Assembly (NCBI RefSeq): GCF_022095675.1
Contig: NZ_JAHYSG010000108.1
Span: forward strand, 1 to 40,865
Direction: 5' to 3'
Length of the DNA stretch: 40,865 nucleotides
From: Dactylosporangium sp. AC04546
GTDB lineage: Bacteria > Actinomycetota > Actinomycetes > Mycobacteriales > Micromonosporaceae
The notes below the pieces were generated by a model, which saw only the letters and a list, made by a program, of their open reading frames with translations, had not been told where the DNA came from and made no database searches. Positions 34,172-40,865 of this stretch are shown here, piece after piece. A program made the translations under genes and the position numbers. Numbering within the stretch: position 1 is the stretch's first letter; every line of letters starts with the position of its first letter.

Positions 34172-34208
34172 GATTCACGCTGAATCCTACCGAAGACCAG
34201 ACGTCTGG
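34172..34208. promoter_or_regulatory. Two palindromes upstream of gntR
   Basis: GATTCA-CGC-TGAATC (34172-34186) and CCAGACGTCTGG (34197-34208), both perfect, in the 96-bp gap between the lactonase stop and the gntR start. One may be the GntR operator. The second could instead be the end of a lactonase terminator, though it is short. Confidence 0.5.
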
Positions 34209-34225
34209 AGGAGCGGAGGACCCCG

Positions 34226-35413
34226 TCAGTACCCCGCGACACCCGCCCAGGTGATGGCCTTTCCGGGCGGCAGTGCCACGTCGTAGCGGTGCATCCGCTC
34301 CAGCCGGCCGTCGTCGTGCACCTTGAACGTGGTCAGGTTGGCCGACTCGCGCCTGACGGTGCCGCCGTCCTTCACCCACAGTGGCTTGGCATTCGCGGTG
34401 ATCAGCACGTTGCCGGTGGCGTCGAGGCCGAACGTGCGCGGGCACAGCCCGCCGGAGCCGATCCGCTGAACCTGCGTGAGCAGACCGGTCTGCTCGTCGA
34501 TCGCGTACACGACCAGGCTGTTGTCCTGCTGCCCGCCCAGAATCAGGCTCGTGCCGTTGCGCTGGGGGACCGGCTTGTGGCTGCGGTTGGCGAAGTAGAC
34601 CGTGCGGCCGTTGGGGTGCATGTGCACCGTCCCCAGGCCGTGGTGCAGCAGCACGTCGTCCGGGTTCTCCAGGGTCGACAGGCGCTGCAGCGGCTCGGGC
34701 TGGATGCCCGCGTCGTCGCGGCGGTAGACGACCACCTCGTTCTGCGTCTCGAGCGAGACGTAGACCCAGGGGCCGGTGGGGTGGAAGTCCAGGTGCCGGG
34801 GGCCGAAGCTGTAGCCGTCGCCGACCGTGACCTGGGTCCGGGCCCCGAGCGCCCCGTCCTTGTACTCGAAGACGCTGAGGCCGCCCGGATCCCGCTGCGG
34901 ACCCTTCTGCGCCCACCAGCCGAACTCGGCCGGGTTGCCGCGAGCCACCGAGATGGCGTACCGGTTGTCGGGCGTGACCCGGATCTGGTGCGGGAAGATG
35001 CCGCTGTCGACGTCGGGGCTCTGCTCGACGAACTCACCCAGCGAGCCGTCCGGGTTGACGCGGATGACGGCGAGCTCGCTCGGGCGGTTGAACGCGACGA
35101 GGAAGTGCTGGGCGGCGCTGTCGACGGTGACGTGGACGGGCCGGTAGGGGAGGGTGACCGGGTCTCCGAGCTGCGACAACGCGCCGGTCTCGGCGATCTT
35201 CAGCGCGTACGCCCGGTGGACGGGACGCTCGGTGTCGCGGTTGCTCGCGCCGACGTACAGGATCGCACGGTCGGGGTCCGGCCACGCATACTGGACGATG
35301 AGGGGAAGCTCGAACTCGCTCTTCTTCGTCAGCGTGTGGCTCTGGGGGTCGATCTCGTACTGAACCAGGCCCGGCGCGATACCGGCGTAGAAGGCAGACC
35401 TCGCCTTACCCAT
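34226..35413 (-). CDS. Lactonase-family beta-propeller protein
   Basis: 395 residues with seven recurring propeller-blade segments, such as RAILYVGASN, FPHQIRVTPDNRYAISVARG, GPRHLDFHPTGPWVYVSLE, GTVHMHPNGRTVYFAN and CPRTFGLDATGNVLITAN. These fit the 7-bladed lactonase family (PF10282), which includes 6-phosphogluconolactonase (Pgl type) and eukaryotic carboxymuconate-lactonizing enzyme. No signal peptide, so intracellular. Between the amidohydrolase and gntR on the same strand. A lactone or muconolactone step in the pathway is the likely role. Confidence 0.87.
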   Translation of the reverse strand: MGKARSAFYAGIAPGLVQYEIDPQSHTLTKKSEFELPLIVQYAWPDPDRAILYVGASNRDTERPVHRAYALKIAETGALSQLGDPVTLPYRPVHVTVDSAAQHFLVAFNRPSELAVIRVNPDGSLGEFVEQSPDVDSGIFPHQIRVTPDNRYAISVARGNPAEFGWWAQKGPQRDPGGLSVFEYKDGALGARTQVTVGDGYSFGPRHLDFHPTGPWVYVSLETQNEVVVYRRDDAGIQPEPLQRLSTLENPDDVLLHHGLGTVHMHPNGRTVYFANRSHKPVPQRNGTSLILGGQQDNSLVVYAIDEQTGLLTQVQRIGSGGLCPRTFGLDATGNVLITANAKPLWVKDGGTVRRESANLTTFKVHDDGRLERMHRYDVALPPGKAITWAGVAGY

Positions 35414-35449
35414 GTCCTCGGTGTCCTTTCTGCTGATGTGCTGCGGTGC

Positions 35450-36280
35450 TCACCAACCGACCCATTCGCACAGGGAACGGCCCATGATCCATTCCTTGTC
35501 GTCGGCGGTCAGCCACGGAATCTCTTCGGTGAACATGGTCACGGCCTGCCGGTAGGTGCAGGGCAGCCTGGTGAGATCGGTGCCCCACATCATTCGGCGC
35601 GGCCCGAACGCGTCGTAGACCTGGCGGACGAACGGGTGGAGCTGCGGGTACGGGTACGGGTCGGCGGCGTACGCCGGCAGTGCGCTCACCTTGACCGTCA
35701 CGTTGGGCAACGGGCCAAGTTTCAGCACCTCGTCGAAGTCCGCGAACGCCTCGGCACCGGTGCCCTTGCCCTCGGTCAGGCCCAGGTGGTCCAGGCTGAG
35801 CTTGAGCTGCGGATATCGGGTGGCGGCGGCGCGGATGAGGTGCAGGTCGACATGACGCGCCAGAAAGCTGATCGGGATGCCGTGCTCCTGCGCACCGGCG
35901 AGGAACCAGTCCAGCCGCCCCTGCTCGAGCAGCTCCCGGGGGACGCGCTTGCGGAAGTTGACGCGGATCCCGACCATCCCCGGCTGCTGCTTCCAGGTCG
36001 CCAGGCGCTCGGGTGCGTCGGGTGCCTGCAGGTTCAGGACCCCCATCACCGCGATGCGGTCCGGATACCTGTGGGCCGCGTCGAGGGAGAAGCGGTTGTG
36101 GCCGCCGGCGAAGGTCGGCGGCACGACCAGCGCGCGGTCGACGCCGGCTTCGTCCATCTCGCGCACCAGATCGTCGCCGGTGAACGGTTCGGGCTTGTGT
36201 GGCGGGTTTCCGTCGGCCGGCCACGGATACCGCGGTGTGTCCGGGCCCCAGATGTGGACCTGCGCGTCGGTGATCTGCAC
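35450..36280 (-). CDS. Amidohydrolase_2-family protein (LigI/lactonase-like) lacking the first HxH histidine
   Basis: 276 residues, amidohydrolase TIM barrel of the branch that includes 2-pyrone-4,6-dicarboxylate lactonase (LigI) and sugar lactonases. The N-terminal metal motif reads DAQVHIW, so Gln7 replaces the first His and His9 remains. Later conserved residues are His in FLARHVD, His in LDHLGL and the catalytic Asp in MWGTDLTR. LigI-type enzymes can work without a bound metal, so loss of one His need not abolish activity. GTG 36280 is chosen because GAGGAGG lies 5 nt upstream; the frame is open for nine more codons. Ten nt after the beta-sandwich gene's stop. Confidence 0.85.
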   Translation of the reverse strand: MQITDAQVHIWGPDTPRYPWPADGNPPHKPEPFTGDDLVREMDEAGVDRALVVPPTFAGGHNRFSLDAAHRYPDRIAVMGVLNLQAPDAPERLATWKQQPGMVGIRVNFRKRVPRELLEQGRLDWFLAGAQEHGIPISFLARHVDLHLIRAAATRYPQLKLSLDHLGLTEGKGTGAEAFADFDEVLKLGPLPNVTVKVSALPAYAADPYPYPQLHPFVRQVYDAFGPRRMMWGTDLTRLPCTYRQAVTMFTEEIPWLTADDKEWIMGRSLCEWVGW

Positions 36281-36290
36281 GCGATCCTCC

Positions 36291-36905
36291 TCAGGCCCAG
36301 AAGTCACGGACGTACTGCGGGTCCTTGTCGGGCACGTACCGGATGGTGAAACTCACCTCGGCGTCCCCTCCGACGTGCAGCGCCTGCTCCGCCGCGGAGT
36401 ACTTCTGCTTCCAGACCTGGATCGTGACGTCGCCCGGCGGCAGGAGCAGGGTCGCGCGTCCGTCGCCGTCGGTCACGGCGTGGACCGGACCGGCGCCCAC
36501 GTGGGCGGCCTTGAGCGGCTTGCGTTTGGTGCCGTCGAGCACCTGGACGGTCAGCTGGTGCCTGGGCGCCGGAACCGACGCGACGCTGAAGGCGAACTGC
36601 GCCGCGGCGTGCCCGGGAGCCGCGATGCGGGCGGTCCATTGATGGGTCCCGGGCGTCTGCGGCGCGACGAGCTCGACGTTGCCCCAGACCAGATTCGCGG
36701 TGCCGGGCCAGGCGGTGTCTCCGAGCTCCGCCCGCGCGACGGTGGCACCGTCGGCGTCGACGATCTCGACCTGGCGGGACGTGAGGACGCACCCGGCGTT
36801 GCACGTGCCGCCGACGGCCGCCGTGAACGGGTGTCCGGCCTCGACCGGCCCCTGGAGCCCCCACACCGCGAGGCTCGCCGTGTGCGTTGCCGCTTCCGTG
36901 CTCAT
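36291..36905 (-). CDS. Unknown two-domain beta-sandwich protein
   Basis: 204 residues, family not recognised. The first half (about 12-115) is strand-rich and Ig-like, with two Cys close together (GTCNAGCV). The second half (about 118-190) looks like a carboxypeptidase-regulatory/transthyretin-like domain (LTVQVLDG..., AVTDGDGRATLLLPPGDVTIQV). It ends in VPDKDPQYVRDFWA. No signal peptide or membrane segment. 16 nt downstream of the FAD dehydrogenase stop and 10 nt before the amidohydrolase, so probably a small partner subunit of the flavoenzyme (inference). In-frame starts at 36917 (GTG) and 36932 (ATG) are alternatives. Confidence 0.75.
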   Translation of the reverse strand: MSTEAATHTASLAVWGLQGPVEAGHPFTAAVGGTCNAGCVLTSRQVEIVDADGATVARAELGDTAWPGTANLVWGNVELVAPQTPGTHQWTARIAAPGHAAAQFAFSVASVPAPRHQLTVQVLDGTKRKPLKAAHVGAGPVHAVTDGDGRATLLLPPGDVTIQVWKQKYSAAEQALHVGGDAEVSFTIRYVPDKDPQYVRDFWA

Positions 36906-36921
36906 TTCGGTGCTCACCGCC

Positions 36922-38553
36922 TCAGCTGACATGGACGTGTGCCGGCCGGGCGCCGTTGGCGCTCGGCGTGTCGTCGGTCGCGTGGTGCTGGGTGACCGCG
37001 TGCTTGCCGGCGATCCGGCCGAAGGTGAACGATCGGCCGATCCCGTGCTGGGCGAAGCCTCCGGCGCAGTCACCGGTGGCGTAGAGGCCCGGAATCGGTT
37101 CGCCCGCGACGTCGACCACCTGCGCGTGCGCATTGATCCGCAGACCCGCGTAGGTGTCGTGGATGCACGGTGTGTGCCACGCCGCGTAGAACGGCGGCGT
37201 CTGTATCTTGTAGGCCGGCGTCGGCTTGTGGAAGTCGTCGTCCACGCCCCGGTCGACCAGACGGTTGTAGCGCTCCACCGTCGCCTTCAGGTTCTCCGGC
37301 GGCATCGGGCGCCACTGGTACTCCATCTGGATCTTCGTGGCCAGTTCCTCGATGGTGTCGGCGCGGAAGAAGAAGCCGTCGGGGTCCACGTACGGTGGCT
37401 CGACGCTCCACCCCTCCCGCTCGACGGCGTCCGCGTCGAAGACGGCCCAGATCGGCCCACCACCGTTGAGCTTGGTGACGTCGCCCGACCATGCCATGGC
37501 CGCGGCGAAGTAGTCGTACTCGCGCACGCCGACCGTCTCGTCGTAGAAGCGCAGGCCGTTCTCCCGTACCAGGATCAGGTTCTGGTAGTCCTTGGCCTCG
37601 AGGCCGGTCGCCTTCTCGCGGAAGAAGTGCGGGCTGTCGGGGTGGTAGACGACGCCGTGGTAGTTGGAGCGCAGGCCCATGATGCCCTTGGAGAGCTGGC
37701 CGTCGGCCTCGTTCGTCTGGTTCGCGAAGCCCCACAGCGACGCGCCGACCGCCAGCGCGGCGACCTCACCGTCACCGTTCTTCGGCGCCCAGTTCTGACC
37801 GGTCACCTGATACTCCTCGGTCAGGCGGGGGTCGAACATGCGGCGGAATGCGACGTTCATCGAGTGCCCACCGGTGGCTAGGATGACGGCCCGGCGGGCC
37901 CGGATGTTCACCGTCTCGCCGGTCGGGTCGAAGTTCCGGTCGACCTTCTGCGCGCTCACCCCGAGCATCGGCTCCGGGGCCTGCCCCGGTCGGGACTCCC
38001 GCCGGTGCAACCGGGTCATCCGGTGCTGCAGCAGGATATCGACGCCCTTGTCGCGGGCGGCCTTCTCGATCGGCCGCACGCAGCCCGATCCGGCCCGGCC
38101 CGGGACGATGACGCCGGCCGGGTCGTCCCACTCGTACGAGAAGGCCCGGCGCGGCACCGAGTCGAGGCGGTCCTTCGCCCCGAGCGGTCGCCACTTCACG
38201 CCGTTCGCGGTCAGGAACTCGAAGGTGTCGACGGTGGCGTTCGCGTACGCCCACACCACGTCGCGGTCGTTGTACCGGCCGAGCCGGTGGTCGTGGCGGG
38301 TCCAGTCGCGGAACACGGCCTCGGGGGAGTCCTCGACCCCCTCGGACCGCTGCAGTGACGTTCCACCACCGAGATACGCTCCGCCTCCGGAGAGGATCGC
38401 GCGGCCGCCGATGTCGAAGTTCATCTCGAGCAGCGCGACGGTGGCGCCCTCGTCACGGGCCGTCAGCGCGGCGAGGAGGCCGCCCGGCCCGGCTCCGACC
38501 ACCACGACGTCGTACGTCGCGTTCCATATCGTGTCGTCTTCGTGCTGTCTCAT
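36922..38553 (-). CDS. FAD-dependent dehydrogenase/reductase (fumarate reductase/KstD type)
   Basis: 543 residues. An N-terminal Rossmann FAD site (DVVVVGAGPGGLLAALTARD with the acidic end ALLE) is followed by GGRAILSGGGAYLGGGTS. The C-terminal flavoprotein motif is GLYATGDCAGGFAQHGIG and HTYAGL-type segment DTYAGLRIN. This is the fumarate reductase/succinate dehydrogenase flavoprotein-like group that also holds tricarballylate dehydrogenase and 3-ketosteroid dehydrogenase. No heme or Fe-S domain. It probably oxidises or reduces a C-C bond next to a carboxylate or ketone. ATG 38553 is chosen for GAGGAGA 7 nt upstream; the longer frame to 38724 lacks family-like sequence. First gene of the minus-strand branch. 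Confidence 0.88.
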   Translation of the reverse strand: MRQHEDDTIWNATYDVVVVGAGPGGLLAALTARDEGATVALLEMNFDIGGRAILSGGGAYLGGGTSLQRSEGVEDSPEAVFRDWTRHDHRLGRYNDRDVVWAYANATVDTFEFLTANGVKWRPLGAKDRLDSVPRRAFSYEWDDPAGVIVPGRAGSGCVRPIEKAARDKGVDILLQHRMTRLHRRESRPGQAPEPMLGVSAQKVDRNFDPTGETVNIRARRAVILATGGHSMNVAFRRMFDPRLTEEYQVTGQNWAPKNGDGEVAALAVGASLWGFANQTNEADGQLSKGIMGLRSNYHGVVYHPDSPHFFREKATGLEAKDYQNLILVRENGLRFYDETVGVREYDYFAAAMAWSGDVTKLNGGGPIWAVFDADAVEREGWSVEPPYVDPDGFFFRADTIEELATKIQMEYQWRPMPPENLKATVERYNRLVDRGVDDDFHKPTPAYKIQTPPFYAAWHTPCIHDTYAGLRINAHAQVVDVAGEPIPGLYATGDCAGGFAQHGIGRSFTFGRIAGKHAVTQHHATDDTPSANGARPAHVHVS

Positions 38554-38643
38554 GACGCGTCTCCTCGTCGTCACGCCGCCGCTGTCGACCCACGGCGGGA
38601 CCTTGGAAGCCGTAGTGTCGGCACCGTACTCCCATTCGTTCAA

Positions 38644-38658
38644 AGGATGCAACATCCT
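38644..38658. promoter_or_regulatory. Inverted repeat in the divergent FAD dehydrogenase/tctC region
   Basis: AGGATG-CAA-CATCCT, perfect 6-bp arms. About 90 nt upstream of the FAD dehydrogenase start and 60 nt from operator C; possible site for a second regulator such as the GntR protein. The rest of this 273-bp gap shows no further gene. Confidence 0.4.
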
Positions 38659-38718
38659 GATGACGAGATGATTCAACCTCGGCGACCGGTCGGCGCGACC
38701 CCGCGCCATGCGGGCTCT

Positions 38719-38743
38719 TGTCACGATGCGGAAAAATACTTGC
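38719..38743 (+). promoter_or_regulatory. Operator-like site C with -10-like sequence upstream of tctC
   Basis: TGTCACGATGCGGAA (38719-38733) then AAATACTTGCGC. The right arm GCGGAA and the A-rich flank match sites A and B, and TTGCGC recurs in site B. The left arm has diverged. It leaves a leader of about 80 nt before the tctC ATG. Confidence 0.5.
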
Positions 38744-38826
38744 GCACAATGGAAGCAAGGACTTAACGTCCTGGAAACCAGAGGCGCCCTGTCCTGGTGC
38801 CGACCGCCAGACTAAGGAGTCCTGTG

Positions 38827-39939
38827 ATGGCGTTCCCGGTGGCTCGAAAATTACGGAGAAGGCGCGTGCTCGGGGCCGCGCTGGCCGGCGCGCTCGCGGT
38901 GGCGACGGCGGCGTGCGCGGACAAGGACGCGGATGCCGGCGCCGGCGGGGTCTACTACAAGGGCAAGACCATTGAACTGATCGTTCCGAGCGCGGCGGGC
39001 ACGGGCAACGACACGTCCGCCCGGCTGCTGGCGCCGCTGCTGTCGAAGTACATCCCGGGCAATCCGCACGTTCAGGTCATCAACATGGAGGGCGCCGGCA
39101 GCCTGACCGCCGGCAACGAGTTCGCCAAGAGAAAGGCGGACGGCCTCAGCCTGTTCCTCTCCGGTGAGGCGAACACCTCGGCGTACCTGCTGGGCACCGA
39201 CGGGGTGAAGTACGACTACAAGAAGTTCGAGCCGGTCCTGGGAATCCCGCTGGGCAGCGTCGTCGTCATGCGGCCCGGCGCGGGCAGCGTGAACAACCGC
39301 GACCAGTTGCTCAACGCCAACAAGACGCTGATCCTCGGCGGTGAGCAGAACTCCGGCACCACCACCCGCGCGCTGCTGCTCGACCTCCTCGGCGTCAAGT
39401 ACAAGCTGGTCACCGGCTACGGAGGTAACCGGGGCGAGATCGCCCTGCAGCAGGGCGAGATCGACATCTCCGGCGCGTCGACGTCCGGCTACCTGCAGAA
39501 CAGCGCCCCGCTCGTCGCGCAGGGCAAGTTGCTCGCGCTGTTCTCGCTCGGCTACAAGGACGACAGCGGCAAGTTCGTCAAGGACCCGGCCGTGCCGGAC
39601 ATCCCCACCGTCGCCGACGTCTACTCGACGCTGCACGCCGGACAGGCGCCCTCGGGCGAGAAATGGGACGCCTTCAACCTGGTCTTCGAGGCCACCCGGT
39701 CGCTCACCCAGGTGCTGTGGACGAGCGGCGGCGTGCCGGCGGGAGCGAAGGAAGCCCTGAACGAAGGCGTCGAGGCCATGAAGAAGGACCCCGACTTCGC
39801 GGCCGGCGTCGACAAGGTGCTCGGCGGCTACGACCCCATCTCCGGCGACGCGCTGCACAAGCGGGTCGACGTCATGACCAACCCGAACGCCGGCACGCTG
39901 CAGTGGCTGAAGGACTACTCGGCCAAGCTCTACAAGTAA
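38827..39939 (+). CDS. tctC: TctC-type solute-binding lipoprotein
   Basis: 370 residues, Bug/TctC family extracytoplasmic binding protein of the tripartite tricarboxylate transporter. The N-terminus has RKLRRRR, a hydrophobic Ala/Leu core and TAAC, giving a predicted lipidated Cys30. The mature part starts with GKTIELIVPSAAGTGNDTSARLLAPLL (in part), the typical family entry, and has EGAGSLTAGNEF in place of the usual GAGG. ATG 38827 is preferred because AAGGAG lies 7 nt upstream; a GTG at 38797 is in frame. Works with TctA/TctB encoded 5.6 kb away on the other strand. A strong terminator follows. Confidence 0.92.
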   Translation: MAFPVARKLRRRRVLGAALAGALAVATAACADKDADAGAGGVYYKGKTIELIVPSAAGTGNDTSARLLAPLLSKYIPGNPHVQVINMEGAGSLTAGNEFAKRKADGLSLFLSGEANTSAYLLGTDGVKYDYKKFEPVLGIPLGSVVVMRPGAGSVNNRDQLLNANKTLILGGEQNSGTTTRALLLDLLGVKYKLVTGYGGNRGEIALQQGEIDISGASTSGYLQNSAPLVAQGKLLALFSLGYKDDSGKFVKDPAVPDIPTVADVYSTLHAGQAPSGEKWDAFNLVFEATRSLTQVLWTSGGVPAGAKEALNEGVEAMKKDPDFAAGVDKVLGGYDPISGDALHKRVDVMTNPNAGTLQWLKDYSAKLYK

Positions 39940-39951
39940 CCGGAACCCAGC

Positions 39952-39989
39952 GCCCAGCGCACCCCGGCCCGGCCGGTGGTGCGCTGGGC
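39952..39989 (+). terminator. Strong hairpin terminator after tctC
   Basis: GCCCAGCGCACC and GGTGCGCTGGGC form a perfect 12-bp stem with a 14-nt loop, 12 nt after the tctC stop. A short T-rich stretch (GTTTCG) follows. It may also serve the convergent membrane-protein gene. Confidence 0.85.
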
Positions 39990-40021
39990 CGTTTCGTGCG
40001 CCGGTTGCGGGCGGGCGTTGG

Positions 40022-40630
40022 TCAGAGGATCTGACTGACCTTGACGGCGAGGTCGGCCAGGGCCCAGCCGGCGAACAGGGCCAAGCCGATCCTGGCGATC
40101 CAGGCGACCGCCGCCGGCATCCGTTGCCAGATGGTCTGGTCGCTGCCGATCCAGCGGTCGCCGAGCCAGGTGACGAGGACGGTCGCGAGCAGCGGGACGC
40201 TGAGGCTGAGCGCGACGGCGACGAGTGGCGGGTCGAGCAGGGTGAAGTCGACGCCGTCGCTGTGCACCATCATCGACCCGATGACGAGCGTGGCCCCCAG
40301 GGGCACGCTGACCCGCCGCCACCACAGTGGACCGAAGCGCAGGCCCCGGACGGCGACCCACACCAGCCCGCCGATCACGCCCATGACGGTGCAGACCAGC
40401 AGGAGGTTGACGGTGCCGGCGAGGGTGAACTGGCCGATGATGAAGCCGTCATCGCTGGTCACCCCGGTTGCCCGGGGGTCGTTCAGGCGGGCCAGGACGA
40501 GCATGAACAACCGTCCGCCGATGCCTCCGGCGACCAGCCCGGCGATGCCGCCGGCCAAGGCGGCGACTCCGAGCCGACGGGCCCACTCGACGCCACTGGA
40601 GAGAACGGATGGTTGCTCCTGCACGGTCAT
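40022..40630 (-). CDS. Membrane protein of unknown function
   Basis: 202 residues with about five hydrophobic segments (near residues 20-48, 68-94, 108-122, 135-158 and 172-195). A Gly/Ala-rich first helix (GGIAGLVAGGIGGRLFMLVLARLND) and a TSDDGFIIGQFTLAGTVNL loop are seen. I do not recognise the family beyond a general resemblance to actinobacterial conserved membrane proteins. It is separated from the catabolic island by the tctC terminator, so it is probably unrelated to it. ATG start without a strong Shine-Dalgarno. Confidence 0.75.
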   Translation of the reverse strand: MTVQEQPSVLSSGVEWARRLGVAALAGGIAGLVAGGIGGRLFMLVLARLNDPRATGVTSDDGFIIGQFTLAGTVNLLLVCTVMGVIGGLVWVAVRGLRFGPLWWRRVSVPLGATLVIGSMMVHSDGVDFTLLDPPLVAVALSLSVPLLATVLVTWLGDRWIGSDQTIWQRMPAAVAWIARIGLALFAGWALADLAVKVSQIL

Positions 40631-40765
40631 GTCTACGCCCTCCGGCTGTCAGAGCCAGTGATCGTAGCTTTCTGGCCGTGAGCCTCGGTGTCGGCTTTGC
40701 GCGGCAGGGCGGTCCGCTGCTTGACCGATCCGATGACGGGCAGCGACAACGCGGGAGTCGGGCGA

Positions 40766-40797
40766 CCGGCCCAGCGTGTCTGGTGGTGCTGGGCCGG
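40766..40797 (-). terminator. Hairpin terminator for the minus-strand gene at the right edge
   Basis: CCGGCCCAGC and GCTGGGCCGG form a perfect 10-bp stem with a 12-nt loop, 6 nt beyond the stop codon at 40804. It supports the reality of the truncated gene. The stretch 40631-40765 before it shows no gene. Confidence 0.65.
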
Positions 40798-40803
40798 GTG
40801 TTG

Positions 40804-40865
40804 TCAGGCGGCGGCGAGTGCGGGGGTGTAGGCGCGGGCGGCGAGTTCGCGGGCCCACTGGATGC
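40804..40865 (-). CDS. C-terminal end of an unidentified protein (partial)
   Basis: Only 19 codons and a TGA are inside the window (ending ...QWARELAARAYTPALAAA). Frame inferred from the stop being followed by a strong hairpin. Too short to identify. Confidence 0.4.
   Translation of the reverse strand, partial: IQWARELAARAYTPALAAA

Noticed and set aside
38554..38724. N-terminal extension of the FAD dehydrogenase
   Set aside because: The FAD-binding motif normally lies near the N-terminus, ATG 38553 has a strong Shine-Dalgarno, and the extension covers the divergent promoter region.

Overview
This is a very GC-rich window with dense coding, GTG and TTG starts, stop/start (ATGA/GTGA) overlaps and actinobacterial protein families. 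It most likely comes from a soil actinomycete. Micromonosporaceae is a guess from the overall style and was not tested. No rRNA, tRNA, CRISPR array, transposase or integrase was seen.

Layout. (1) 1-9.0 kb: the 3' part of a giant YD-repeat (RHS) protein with an embedded LamG domain, followed at once by a secreted GH33 sialidase carrying three LamG domains. A hairpin terminator follows. (2) 9.1-10.9 kb: an orphan KdpD-like/GAF/HisKA_3 sensor kinase. (3) 11.0-15.3 kb, minus strand: a tightly packed operon of two divergent metallo-beta-lactamase-fold proteins, a PPC/DUF296 protein, a flavin reductase and an Nramp metal importer. (4) 15.4-29.3 kb, plus strand: a long catabolic run in one orientation. 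It holds a second PPC/DUF296 protein, two HpcH/HpaI aldolase-family proteins, an MFS transporter, a YbhB/PEBP protein, an acyl-CoA dehydrogenase, a two-gene MaoC-type hydratase, a fused double class III CoA-transferase, an HMG-CoA-lyase-like enzyme, a third HpcH/HpaI aldolase, a canonical MBL hydrolase, an IclR regulator and malate synthase. (5) 29.3-38.6 kb, minus strand: a GalB-like PIG-L protein, a second IclR, TctB, TctA, a GntR/HutC regulator, a beta-propeller lactonase, a LigI-like amidohydrolase, an unknown beta-sandwich protein and an FAD-dependent dehydrogenase. (6) 38.7-39.9 kb: a TctC solute-binding lipoprotein. (7) The right edge has a membrane protein of unknown role and the last codons of a minus-strand gene.

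Regions 3-6 look like one previously uncharacterised catabolic island for a carboxylic acid, about 29 kb long. The inferred logic is uptake by TctABC (and perhaps MFS), CoA activation by the fused CoA-transferase, oxidation by the acyl-CoA dehydrogenase, hydration by the split MaoC enzyme, retro-aldol or retro-Claisen cleavage by the HMGL-like and HpcH enzymes, and capture of glyoxylate by malate synthase. A second branch (FAD dehydrogenase, lactonases, GalB-like hydratase) resembles the lower part of aromatic meta-cleavage pathways, but no ring-cleavage dioxygenase is present.

The island is tied together by a repeated operator-like sequence, best form TTCCGCATCGCGGAA. It lies in front of the PPC gene, the acyl-CoA dehydrogenase gene, the second iclR and tctC, each time with the same A-rich, -10-like sequence on the gene-proximal side. 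Two IclR paralogs with nearly identical recognition helices are the obvious candidate readers. Several members have lost family metal ligands (one MBL protein, one HpcH protein, the first His of the amidohydrolase), so paired active and degenerate paralogs are a recurring feature.
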